Origin: Neurospora tetrasperma FGSC 2508
Taxonomy: Eukaryota > Ascomycota > Sordariomycetes > Sordariales > Sordariaceae
DNA: 64,000 bases
Direction: 5' to 3'
Assembly: GCF_000213175.1 (NCBI RefSeq)
Contig: NW_009799100.1
Location: 124,001 to 188,000 of the forward strand
Of this stretch, positions 34,377 through 45,296 are shown piece after piece. The translations under genes and the position numbers were made by a program. The stretch's first letter is position 1. Each line of letters starts with the position of its first letter. The notes under the pieces are model-generated. The model searched no databases and had not been told where the DNA came from. It worked only from the letters and a program-made list of their open reading frames with translations.

Positions 34377-35125
34377 AAATTGACAGTTGGCAAAAAGTGA
34401 AATTGATGAAGACGTGACCAGGCAATGTGTTTCATTGTGTGACGTTGAATTGGATTATAGAAGTATGTTTTATCCTTACATGCACTCTCGATGTCGCCCT
34501 CCACAATGAATGACATTCAGATGAGAAATTCGTGATTCGTAATCCTACCCTCCCGAGCTGAGATCATTGCAATTCCCATCTAGTCAAACTTCCCTCGTTT
34601 GCACGTGCCATTTAACTGCATTGATCCTTCTTCTTGATGAATATTTTCGTCTTACGGTATCAACAAAGGCAGATGCGTTGGTCCATTACCACCTCCTAGA
34701 TCAGAGCTTTGTCATTCATAGAGCAGGTCACTCTTTCTCCTTTTGGTCTTTATTCGTATCATTCGCCTCACTGATGAAGTAACTGAAGTCAATAAACGCA
34801 ATGCCTGAATCAATCATGAGCGGATTCAAACAGGCATGACTGGATATGATGAAGGAATGCATTCGCACACAAAGAATTGAGCTAATTGTACATAGACTCC
34901 TATACAACGAACTACATTTCCTCAAACAATAGTCGCCTCTAATATTTTCTTCCAGAGGGTTCACCAAACTTTCCCTACCCCCGGAGTCCTACTTCATCCT
35001 TTCTCATTTACAACTACATATAGCGCCACGCCCAATCACTCTCCTCTCCTCTCCTCTTCCCTTGCTCTGCTCAACTCACCCACATCATCCCCAACACATC
35101 ACTCCCATTTCTGACCTTCCACAAC
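34377..35125. other. Intergenic region between the two membrane coiled-coil genes
   Basis: No gene is supported. The final 100 bases are CT-rich and promoter-like. Confidence 0.4.
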
Positions 35126-35665
35126 ATGACCTACCCCCAAATCACCGCCTTCCTCACCACCCTGGTTCAAGATGAACTACCCTACCTAATCGCACGCGTC
35201 ATCTGGATCTTCGGCACCATCACCATGATGGGCTGGACCATAACCATGATCCTCAGTTCCACTCGTACCGTCCAAAAGGAGCAAGTGGAGGTGCTGGATA
35301 TCATATCCATGAACTTGCGTACAGCCAACGACACTCTGACCGCACTCAAATCGACGGTCGCGACCACGGAGAGAAGTGTGGCCATCTTGGAGACACAGGC
35401 GAGGCAGCTCGATGTCCTTTTGCAGCAAATGGGTGTGAAGGAGGGCAAGAGGCCTTGGTTGCCTGGTCTTGCTAGACATGGACTTACAGGTGGTTGTGGA
35501 AGTGGAAGACAACAGGGACCGGAGCAGGAGGCCCCCGGAGGGCCTCCCACACACCCGCTTAGGGTGGCTCTTGGTTTGGATGGAGATACCTCTACATGCG
35601 AGAGCGGAGGTCGGAGAAGTGGTACTTCAGGAGGAGATTCCAGTGCAGGTGCCCCTGATGCATAG
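35126..35665 (+). CDS. Membrane coiled-coil protein, paralog of the gene at 33507
   Basis: A frame of 179 aa starts at ATG 35126. A hydrophobic segment (about residues 18-45, LIARVIWIFGTITMMGWTIT) is followed by a predicted coiled coil ending in QARQLDVLLQQMGVKEGKRP. This matches QGQQMDRLLQHFDVKDRP of the 33507 protein in place and spacing. After residue 115 the encoded sequence becomes Gly/Ser/Pro-rich and less protein-like, while another frame (about 35470-35750) stays open and looks more protein-like. A frame change or an unseen splice near 35470 is therefore possible. TACCTCTA lies at 35587-35594 inside the gene. Confidence 0.5.
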   Translation: MTYPQITAFLTTLVQDELPYLIARVIWIFGTITMMGWTITMILSSTRTVQKEQVEVLDIISMNLRTANDTLTALKSTVATTERSVAILETQARQLDVLLQQMGVKEGKRPWLPGLARHGLTGGCGSGRQQGPEQEAPGGPPTHPLRVALGLDGDTSTCESGGRRSGTSGGDSSAGAPDA

Positions 35666-36271
35666 GACCGCTCCCGATGAAGAAAAATTGTGTCAGTCCT
35701 TTGGGAAGGAAGTTCTTGCTAGTCTTACCTGTAAGTTTGCTCCTTCCTCAGATTGCTTTGAGATCTGCACCAGTCATGACATATCTAATCCGTTCCTTCT
35801 TCTATAGAGGCAGTAGAGGTAATGATGGAATAGAAGAGAAAGTGGGTTGCAATCGGCTGGGAGGGCCAGGACGCAAGATCATAAATCGAAGACTGATTGA
35901 GTCGCAATCTGAAGCATCAGTAGCGTCGTAGCTGATGTTTATTATGGCTGTGAATCAAATAATAAGGTATGACAGGGCAGCAGAGGGACTAAAGCTGATA
36001 CGACAATAGACGGATACATTTATGAGCAGTGCTCAAGTCGCATACTTCGGCGGTGGATATTTGACCGTCAATTATTGCCTTGAATTCCAATCCAGAGATC
36101 ACACCTTGTCATTCATCGCCTGCTCCCTTGAACTAGTGTGATAATTAAGTCCTTTCCACCTTTGTACAAAGAATACGATCTAAAGTCAAGCCTAGCAGAG
36201 GTACTCAAACCACATGTCCTTCACGCTCCTAGTCCTTGACTACCTAGAAACTTGTGATATCCTTCAAGTCC
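35666..36271. other. Intergenic region
   Basis: No gene is supported. TAGAGGTA lies at 35814-35821. Confidence 0.4.
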
Positions 36272-37730
36272 CTAGAAACCGATCTCATCGTAGAGAATTT
36301 CATCACTGTCAAATATAAAAACATCGGGAGCCGGCGCCATGAGCTCCACGTTGGGGCTATTGGGCGGAGCCGCGGGGACGTGACCGTAATTAGAAGTCTC
36401 AAAGGGGCTGGTAACGGGAGCCACCTGGGGTGCAAAAGCGGGAGCCACGTTCGACAACATGGCCTGGGCCGGGTTAGCCACGGCTGGAAGGGTCGGGCCT
36501 GGAGCAGCGGCAGCGCCCTGAATTGCCTGCAGCTGTTGAGCATCTCGGGCGTGTGCCGCCATCTTCGTAGCCTTGGTGTCGTTGTTGCGCTTTTGACCGA
36601 CCTTGCGCTGGGTTTGGAGAAAAGAGTTAGATACGGATGGATTGCGGGAAGTAAATATTGACTTACAGTGTGCTCCCTGTGTGGATCACAGGTATACCTC
36701 TAGATGTAGGTCGCCTGCATCAAGTTGGCCACGGCTGATTTGCATTCCTACAAGTTGGTATCATGTTAGAATGTTTCCTTTTGGGGGAGATACGGAGTAG
36801 GCCTACCTCAAGGCAGTCAACAATATCTGCCCAACGGTCGTCAAACGTGGGGTAGCTTCGCCATGTGAAGTTGGTGTTCCAGGGTAGGACCCTAGTGCGC
36901 CCCTGCTGGGCATCTCGCGCGTAGACCTGTAGGGTGATGAGGTGATTAGTTCGACGGCTCTGTGACACAGGCGATGGGTGAACCTACATAGAACTTCCCA
37001 GGCAATCCCCTCAAGAACGGAGCCGGAAATGGCCTTGACCGCCTCCACCTGGTGATGATTTGGCCTATCGGCGATGTCCGTCATGTTTGCCATGGCTTCC
37101 ACCAGTTCCTGCACGTATTCCATCTTCTCCTCCTCTGTGTGGAAGATGTCTGCTACCTCCGAATCCTCCGTTTCGTGGACTGTTGTCGTCATCAGGGCGC
37201 CCTTGCGTAGCCAGAACTCGGCCTCGGACCTGATGTGTCCCGGATACTCCTGGTCGACGGCCGTCCTCCTGTTGGATCTACGCTCGTCGATCTCGCGCTC
37301 ATGCGGGGCAAGCACCTCCAAAACCTCGGTGGTGAGTCTCGGCTTGTACTGGGCAAGGTTGGCAAAGGCTTGTTCTCCGACACCGGCGCAGTGCATGGAG
37401 ACCAGCCAGCGATGTGCCACTTTGATGAAGTCGGCGTATCTGGAACGGTCTTGGTTGGGCACCATGGGGAACTCGATCTCATGGAGGAAGCGAAGGGTAC
37501 CAGTTGGGGTGACAAGATTGTCGTACATGTGGACTACATACAGTTAGATTTGTCGACAAAAGGTCGACTTGGGAGTCAGACTTACTGAGGATCTTCCACC
37601 ACATGTTTACGAGAGCCACAGAGTTGTTCTCAACAGCTTCCTCTAGAAGCTGCGGCAGATCTTGTACGGCGGAAATGGCCGCCTCAGTGCGGGACTCAAT
37701 CAATGCCTCGATATTGACGTTATTGGCCAT
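36272..37730 (-). CDS. Family member A: unknown protein with PW...W..(Y/F)P.F domain
   Basis: Exons 37730-37586, 37533-36995 (donor uncertain), 36926-36807, a fourth exon ending at 36667, and 36607-36272. I do not recognise the family. The segment RDAQQGRTRVLPW...WRSYPTFDDRWADIVDCL matches the proteins at 42214 and 41365, as does the preceding EEE...EAVKAISGSVLEGIAWE helix. The exon 2 donor may be a weak GTTCTA. The fourth exon is ambiguous. An acceptor at 36748 keeps the homologous ECKSAVANLMQAT stretch but meets one in-frame TAG. An acceptor at 36700 skips it and gives an intact 390-aa protein. That TAG lies inside a TAGAGGTA copy (36695-36702). The C-terminus is Ala/Pro-rich with an acidic end. 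Confidence 0.55.
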
Positions 37731-40700
37731 CTTGTTCTGTGTTCTGGGATGCTTGATGACTAAGGTCGACCATTAGTTTCCATGACAACAACATAGGTTA
37801 GGTAGCAGCGTAAGATTGGACGTAATAGAGGCGAGATGGAGAGAATGAGTATCGGTTGAATCTTGAACATTGCCTGAGAAGAGGAGGAGAATACATTGAT
37901 ATGAAGTCAAGACTAAGAACAGAACAGGTATTATATATAGGACTGCCAAATTAGCGTTGAACAAGTTATACTACAGGGTGTGAGGCTCATTAGGGACCCA
38001 ATAGTCTCGAAAGTAGAAAACAAGGAAGAACGAAAAAAAACCAAGCGATGAGAGTAGTAGGTACCTCATATAAAGTCAGGTACTCACTGATATCTTGCTG
38101 TTGCTGTTTGGTTGTGTGTGTCGATTGTCGATCAATCACAATGACTGCGCGTAGGTAGTTGGATTAGATGTGGTGAGTTGCTGGAGATGTGCTGCTGTTT
38201 GGTCATGTACCTAGCAATTGGTCGAGTTGTGATGTTGATCGATGATGGTGTTGAAGCGAAGTTAACATTTGGGAAACGGTTCAACATAGACGCTATAAAT
38301 AGAGGGGTTCAAGGTGACAGAGCAACTGCGAGGACCTTGGAGTATCGTGCGACCTTGAGGCTGAACAGAATCTCTGACCTGGGATCTTGAACCTGAACTA
38401 GAGAGAGCTCGACGAACAGCGGCTCTCAACCTGAAGGTATCCACACTTCCACCAATGGACATGTTCGACAGCCTAGCAATTATTACTGGGACACGCCCGA
38501 TGTTCTGAGAACACTTGCCAATCCGTCTTCCTTCCTGCTTCCCTTGTTCCAATTTGACACACTGCCTGGAGCGCACCTTCCGTAATTGTGTGGTATTGTG
38601 ATGACAGATGGAAAGAGCCGGCAATCGTCGGTGAAACCTCTGGCACCAGGGAAGCCCGGGCTTTTCATTCTCCTCGCGGAAGACAACAAGAGACGGAACC
38701 TGATGGCATCCATAACAGTCAACATGAGGCACTGGTCTCTTGTGTCAATTTCAGCCCGCCATCTGCTACATGTATCCCAAGCAACTGGAAGCCACCAAGC
38801 AGATTACTGTCTTCCACTTTGAGCCTCGAGGGACTTCAAACCTTAATTGTAGGAAGCTGCCACTTGCGTATCGAACATCGACCACTCAAATTGCGGAAAC
38901 AATTGCGGGAAAGACGGAGCTCCCGACTCATCTCGTCCCATGGCAATCCTCAGCAACACAAGTAAATGAAGAGCGATTCGACCAGCACCACATTTTCTCA
39001 GGTTTGTTCTCCCTGCCCACAATGCCATGCCAAGCCCATTATTGTTTACCACCTCATCCCCTGTCGATTGGTCAAAGCTCTCCACCAACTCTCTCTTTGT
39101 TGTAGAACAATTCAGACAACGAAGCCGCGACTCGTTGCATCTTCAGAAGAAAGGTTTGCGCCCGCTTCCTTGGCCATTGACTGTTCTGTGCGAAAACACT
39201 CGATAACCAGACTTCCTCGCTCACTGGAAGGCCGCGTCTTCAATGTCCACGATGAAGGTCTCCTCTTCCCAAATGATTGACCATTTCTTACGCCAAGGCG
39301 ACGACTGCTCTGTCATCGCCGTTCTTATGCCGTTCCACTCCCCAGCGCGCTGCCTCTAGGGTACCATATCCCAACCACACTTGATGTCTATGGTCCGCCA
39401 AGACAGTCCCGCTCGCCTGCCGACGATTGATCTCCAGCCCGAACGAATGTCATGAGGGTCCAGGAGACTGGAGCGGTCCGTTCCGCCCAGTTTGTTCGTT
39501 CCTCGTAGCTCATGCCCTCGGGAACAGGGGGCTGGAGCAGCGATCGAAGGAAAAGCTGAGCGCTGTAACCGTGTCTTCCACATTCTTTTGGTCACCAGTG
39601 GTGTCTCATGACTGACTCTTTATGTGGAATCAGATTCCGACTTCGACCCTGCCATTTTTCTGCATGTCTATGGGAGCGCATTGCGCACATCGCATCCCAT
39701 GTACAGCACAGCACAGCACAGCCCACCGATTCGCTGCACCGGCGACGCGTCGTTCCTCATGTCCGAAACTGTCGCCCGAATTCCGCATCCTGGCACCCCC
39801 ATGCCATGCCATGAGTGAACCCGATATTGGCAACCATGCTGTCGAGCCCGTCGACCACATCCTACTTTCGTACAACGTCCACATTGAGTCTGCTCTTGGC
39901 TGCACTAGTGTTGTGCCCACCTTCCCAACTCGGTTTCAAACCTTGCCGTGATTGGTCACTCCATGGCTCTCATCCATGTTTGGTCCGCTTGTGTGGAACG
40001 AACATTGGGAGCATGGACGACGGCGGACGGCCCAAGCACAAGATAAGATTGTGGAAAAGAGAACGCCTGTAAAAATTGATAGAGGGCGCGAGCAAACACG
40101 GGACATGCAAGGGGCGCAAAGGAGTACAGCAGCGGCTATATAAGAAGAAACGCGATCATTCAGACAAGTGACAGGGGACGAGTTTGAGGAGAGGGTGTCA
40201 GCGTCATAAGAACGATGCGTTGCTACGAGCAATAGCACAGAGAACATACCCACGGCGAAAACGAGCAAGTTGGCTTGGTCGGAAATAGATATGACCAGAA
40301 TAATCATCCGTGGGAAGGAGATGAGCTTCTGCGGCATGGCAGCTTGAAATCGATGGCAGTGCAGAGACGCACGAGAAGATGGCTGCATCATGTAGAAGCG
40401 TACTTGACATGAGTGTAAATGCAATCAACAGGTTGGTTATTGGTCACGAGGAGCACGACTCAGTCTTTTGCCGAGAGGTAACTACAAGTATCTGGCTTCC
40501 GCCCCTCGATCCTCTCAATGCTTGTATACCTACCATTCAAGCCCACATCTTCTCCAAGACATTTCCCTTTACTCAGATATCATGGACTCGCTCACGCTGC
40601 TCGAGCTTCTTGTCACGTTGGCTAACTTTCTTCTCTTCTTGTCCTTGCTAGTTGACAGTTTACACGCTGTTATCGAAAACCTTTGATGCGAGGGTACACC

Positions 40701-40824
40701 ACGAACTCTACTATCAACGCGGCGCCGCCATTAACATACAAAATCGCAACTTCGCCGGATTGAGAGAATCCTACTCAAAATGCAACGCCAGCGACAACAT
40801 GTAGCTGATACGATAACAACTTAA
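37731..40824. other. Gene-poor accessory region
   Basis: Several short frames overlap, none convincing. A CACAG pentamer repeat lies near 39705-39722. A TATATAAG box is near 40137-40144. A 34-codon hydrophobic ORF from ATG 40582 (ends 40686) could encode one membrane helix (LLELLVTLANFLLFLSLLV), but there is no other support. The 162-codon minus-strand frame at 39936-40424 has hydrophobic stretches but no recognised domain. Confidence 0.35.
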
Positions 40825-41043
40825 TCAACCCAGGAAAATGTAGAGCAACGCATACCCCAAATCCCTCGCCCCACGGATTTCGTACGAGACGTTGGACTGA
40901 ACCGAGACACCGAATGCGGCCAGCGGCGTACCCTCCTCAACGACCGATTGACGGACAACGAGGTTGAGAATCATGATAGCCATCGCTACCTGGAGATTAA
41001 GGAGGTGTGACAGCTGGGGAAGAGAGCACAACATGCAGCACAC
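40825..41043 (-). pseudogene. DUF4267-like fragment
   Basis: A short minus-strand frame, probably an exon starting after the acceptor at 40990, reads AAFGVSVQSNVSYEIRGARD then LGYALLYIFL. The FG...Y...GARDL pattern followed by a hydrophobic helix recalls the small multi-helix DUF4267 proteins. Only about the first half of such a protein is present, and I see no matching continuation. A real gene with a missed downstream exon remains possible. Confidence 0.3.
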
Positions 41044-41364
41044 CGACCGCTAATGCTTGTGTTTCTAGTTCCTTTTTCACGGAGACAACGCGGTTACTGC
41101 TTGGTGAAACCGCAAGAGGAAACGCATTCGAGCTGTTCCAAATTCAGCCGCCGCTGCCGCGGCCCTGAACAAGATCCTTGGACCCCGGACACAGACGTCT
41201 TGCTCAGTTCTTCCAGGACAAGCGGCCACATGCACAGAGGACACGTAAGGGGCATATGCTCGCCAAGATACCTTCCCCGACCAAGAAAGAATACAAGAGC
41301 TCAGTTACCCCGGGACTTCTGACCCTCAGCCTCCTTTCCCATGGCTTTCTCATCCTTAGTTTTC

Positions 41365-41759
41365 TTACCCTCGGCTACCTATCTTTCCTTCAGCCTTCTT
41401 TGCCTTCAGGCCCTCGCGCACGAGCTCGACTTTGTTGTCGTTTGATGTTTGGTTTCCGCCTTGCCCTGTTACAAACACTCCAGTCAGAATCTAAATGCCC
41501 TCAATCTAACGAAATGGATCATCGTACTTAGAGGTGCCTTGATCTCGGCCTTCGGGGCAGCCACAAAGCGATTGGGAGCACTGACTTGGAGATATGCGTG
41601 AGCAACGCTCTTGTTCTTGCTCAGGGCTGCAAGAATGGCCTGCATCCGCATTTCAAAGCTTGGGTACTGTTCGAAGCCCCAAGATGACTTCTCTACCCAG
41701 GGAGCCACCCCGGTGTTGCCCTGGTGGGCTTCCCCAGCGGTCTCTTGTTGATGTTTCAT
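41365..41759 (-). pseudogene. Family member C: 5'-truncated paralog
   Basis: Exons 41759-41528 and 41465-41365 (62-nt intron) can encode about 110 aa. The sequence GEAHQGNTGVAPW...WGFEQYPSFEMRMQAILAAL, followed by NKSVAHAYLQV and RFVAAP, aligns closely with the last exon of the gene at 42214. The first two exons of that gene have no counterpart here, so the copy is truncated. Downstream of the stop, another frame resumes similarity to the member B tail (ending in ...GN then TGA). The two frames are separated by a short ATAGGTA-type segment, which suggests a small insertion shifted the frame. AGCTCAGTTACC is shared with the flank of member B, so the duplication was segmental. Confidence 0.5.
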
Positions 41760-42213
41760 TCTCTTCTCGACGAGGCAAAACTTCCTCGAGGATCTATGCC
41801 TTCTTGTCAATCGATTTGGTGCGATTCATCTTGATTGTTAGTGTGAGAAGCTAAGAATGATCACATTGTTAGAGGTATATATCATGAAGAGTGATAATGC
41901 GTTGAGGGATGTGCTTGTTCCACGGCCCTATGTTATGCTATTTACTGTGAAGTAAAGAGATGGAGAACAAAAAGCTCTTTAATGCTGGGACAAGCGTAGC
42001 TGAAGAGCAGCTCTATGATGGTAGAAACAAATAGAAAACCAGCAAACGCCGTGCTTGATGCAAAATCCATTTTCCGCTCCATGCTCCCTTATTCCCTCCC
42101 TTTAGGTCTCAGCACCGTAGAGGTAAACTTGGTGACCGGCACTTCTAGTCGCCATCCTCCGTTACAAGAAAAAGCCAACTTCAAGGAATCTATCCAGGTG
42201 CAAAGCCAAGAGC

Positions 42214-43592
42214 TCAGTTACCCTGAGGCTCCTTCTGCCTTGCCTGCCATCCCTCGTCGATCAGACCTCCCTTCTTTTCGTTGCCATCCATGTTATCCTG
42301 CTTGACACGGACCTCCCGCATGGGAGCGGCAACGAACCTCCTAGTGGGGTCGACCTGGACATATGAGTGTGGCACACTCTTGTTTGTACGCAACGCCTCG
42401 AGGATGGCTTCCATGCGGGCGTTGAAAGTTGGAAATTGCTCCAAATTCCAGGAGCGCTTTTCGCACCACGGCGGGATGCCGACCCTGCCTTGGTGTGCTT
42501 CGACGGCCCAGTTCTGGTGGTGAGAGGTCAGCGTGTTAGTGATGTGGAATTGTGTTCAGGACTGGACTCATGGAAGTAGAGGTAGGTAGAGGTAGTGTAG
42601 GCTTGCTAGGTAATAGGAGGAGGACTTACCAAGATCTTGTCGGCCATGAGCTCATTCTCGAAACCGCACAAGTTGCGGACGCGGCGGACGTGGGTGTTCA
42701 CTACCGTGCCTTTATCGACACGGTTGCCCTCTTTGTCCTTGACGACTATTGTGAAGTACGGTTAGCGTGTTGTCCAGGACATTCTTGTGTTGTAGATAAG
42801 TAAAATGCAAGTGTGAAGGGCATGTCACTTCCTTGTTGCTGAAGGACGAAGTGAGGACGGTGTGAAAAGGTGCATGCGATTTCAGAATGGACGCTCAAAG
42901 ACAGGAACCGTTCTCAGTGTAACATGTGTTTGCCAACTCAAGATGCGGAAAGACTTACCTTTCTTGCGGTCCTTGTTGACCACGTTGTCAAAGTCGGTAA
43001 TCGCGTAGAAGATTCTCTCACGCCAGTTGGCACGTGCCTCTTCGGTGCGAGGGATGTCGAGGAGTGATTCCGGCTTAATGCTTGAAGCGACCTTTGCAAC
43101 TGTGATAAACTGGTACTCGGCCTCCAGCTGGGCCGCGTGCTCATGCGACGTGATGTAGCCCTGATAAACTCCATCGTTGTCTTCATCCATCATATCTTCG
43201 ACGGTCTTGCCCTCGTGGGCGTAGCCATTGGCGGCCGGCAAGTCAGGGTGGTCGACTGCGGGAATGCCGGCTTCACTGATAGCCGCGGGGTGGTGTAGGT
43301 TGGGCTGGTTGGATCCAGGGTGATAAAACTCACCAGGCTGGTTGACTCCCTGGTTGAAGCCCGGCTGCATGTTGCTGAGTTGCTGGATGAAGCCAGGCTG
43401 ATGGACTGGTTGGAAATTGCTGTCGTCGTGCTGATTGTCACTAGCATCGACAAACAACTCGAGGTTCTCGGGGGCCTGGTCGAACTCATCATCAATGAAT
43501 TCCAGCATGTCGTCATCAACCTCATCGTCGAAGCTGTCTTCCTGGGAAGAGCTTCCCGGAGTGGGGAAGTCGAAAGACAAATTCAGTTCCAT
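42214..43592 (-). CDS. Family member B: unknown acidic protein with Q/N/G-rich repeats
   Basis: Exons 43592-42959, 42745-42630 and 42513-42214 give 349 aa; introns are 213 and 116 nt with GTAAGT donors. The N-terminal 60 residues are strongly acidic. Residues of about 60-110 are rich in Gln, Asn, Pro and Gly with repeated QPGF/NQPG units, a prion-like composition. A helical region follows (PRTEEARANWRERIFYAITD, then the exon 2 sequence THVRRVRNLCGFENELMADK). The last exon holds the family domain EAHQGRVGIPPW...WNLEQFPTFNARMEAILEAL, NKSVPHSYV and RRFVAAP. No known family is recognised. It looks intact and is the best reference for the three related loci in this window. Confidence 0.68.
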
Positions 43593-45056
43593 TTTGGAGA
43601 TTTGGTGGACGCTCCTTGTCGTACCCAGGTTGCTACCCTCTGATGTAGAGATTTACGGTCCTGATGTGTTGTTTGGCGGGTGCCTTCAGGATGTGGTTGT
43701 CAAAAAAGAAGAAGGGAGGGGTATAGATAATACGTGCGGTTTAAATCTGAGAAGTTTCCAGTTCGGCCTGAAAAATACCGACGGTGACTGTGGGCGGCCT
43801 GCCGTGGGACAGAATGCTGAGTGTCGTGGACGCCCCGTTTTTCGTCCCATCAATGCCTTTCGTTGAGGGTCGCCGGGCAACTGACCTGGCGATTTGACGG
43901 TCTCTATGTAATCCACTCTCAGCCTCGTCGCACCTTAAACCTTTGCTGCTTTTGACGCAGCAGACAGTGTACGAACGGTACCTTCCTTCAGTCGCTGACC
44001 TCCAGTCGCGCTCCTTCCATTTTAGTATCGGTCCACCTCCCAAACCTTGTTTATTTTCCAGCGATTTTTCGTCTCTTTCCATGGCGGCTCGGTCCCTGCC
44101 CTCGAATTCCATGCTCATCACCTGACAGCTGCTATCGTTTAAGCCTGAACTGGCAGCTGCTGATCCTCCGTCTAAATCACCATCTGGACTGATATATAGC
44201 CTAAGCTATTCCTAAAAGGGACATAACTGGTGAGAGATAGCCAAACGGGTCTCCGTTGTCGCTGGCCCACCGTTCGTTCTCGCTTCGTTGCCGGCTCATC
44301 AGATAGGACGACGACCTGAAGCTTCCATCCTCCCAATGGAACTTTTCTTCCCCCAGTTTCCATCCTCTGCCCACATAAACTTGCTGTGCGCAAAGCAGAT
44401 AGTGTGTCGCCCGTGAGATATATAGGTACCTAGAGGTAGGTACCTACCTGAGCAGCAACTGCTATCGTCCGTTGGTCCGTCCAAATCAGCCCCCGAAGCT
44501 TTCCACGGTCGCCTGCCCTTCAGCAGTTCGAAACAGAAACACGATCGGGGTGAGTTCCGAGGGAACAAGTAGATCTTCGTTCCCGTTCTGCCTTTCCCCT
44601 CCGCCGTGCATCAACTCTCAAACCAGACAGATCCAGAAGTTGCCTGTAGCATCGTCTCCTAGTTCTCTTTACTCCATTACTCCCCCGTAACATACTTGCA
44701 TCCTGCGGCCGCCATACCCACATACACTGGACCTTCAAGATTTCCCCTCTTGACATGGAAGCTCTTCTCCGTAGAGGTACATGGAGGTAATTTCGTCAGT
44801 CAAAGCAGCAAAGGAACGCCTGAAGGCGGCGTTCGACTTCTTCCTTTTTGATCCCTCTTCAATTTCCTTTTCAAGTTGCCGATGAACGGCAAAGCCATGA
44901 GAACATCGTGATGAAATCAAAAAGACAAAAAGCGGACACAAGAAACTTCAGAACACAGCTACAGCATTATTGGACGTAGCATCCCCTTTAATACCTAAAG
45001 CATCGTTCCCTTCTCACAGTCATATTTGGTGCAATGACTCAATCTCACGCACCCAG
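43593..45056. other. Intergenic region
   Basis: No gene is supported. TAGAGGTA copies are at 44431-44438, inside a larger GGTACC/TAGGTA palindromic patch, and at 44772-44779. Confidence 0.4.
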
Positions 45057-45296
45057 TCATGCCTTTTCCACTGGATCGGTAAGCATCGATGACACAAAGC
45101 CTTCAGCACAACCAGACGGTACATCCGAGGCCAATAAGGAGGGGATGTTGCAGATGCCGATGTAGATGTACCGGATGAGAATGTCGATGGCTTTGGGCTC
45201 AAAGTTGTCCGTGTTGACGATGCCGGATTTGGCTTCCCAAGGACTTTGGCCATGGTAAGATAACTCTTGGACTTGGGGTTTGCCGGCTGTGTTCAT
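45057..45296 (-). pseudogene. BTB/POZ-like fragment
   Basis: A 79-codon frame starting at ATG 45296 contains SGIVNTDNFEPKAIDILIRY followed by IYIG. This resembles the middle of a fungal BTB/POZ domain, where an E/D-F...I-LL.Y-LY-G pattern is usual. The beginning and end of the domain are not found nearby. It is probably a remnant, or chance similarity. Confidence 0.3.

Noticed and set aside
39705-39722. CACAG pentamer repeat
   Set aside because: A short simple-sequence tract with no sign of a function.
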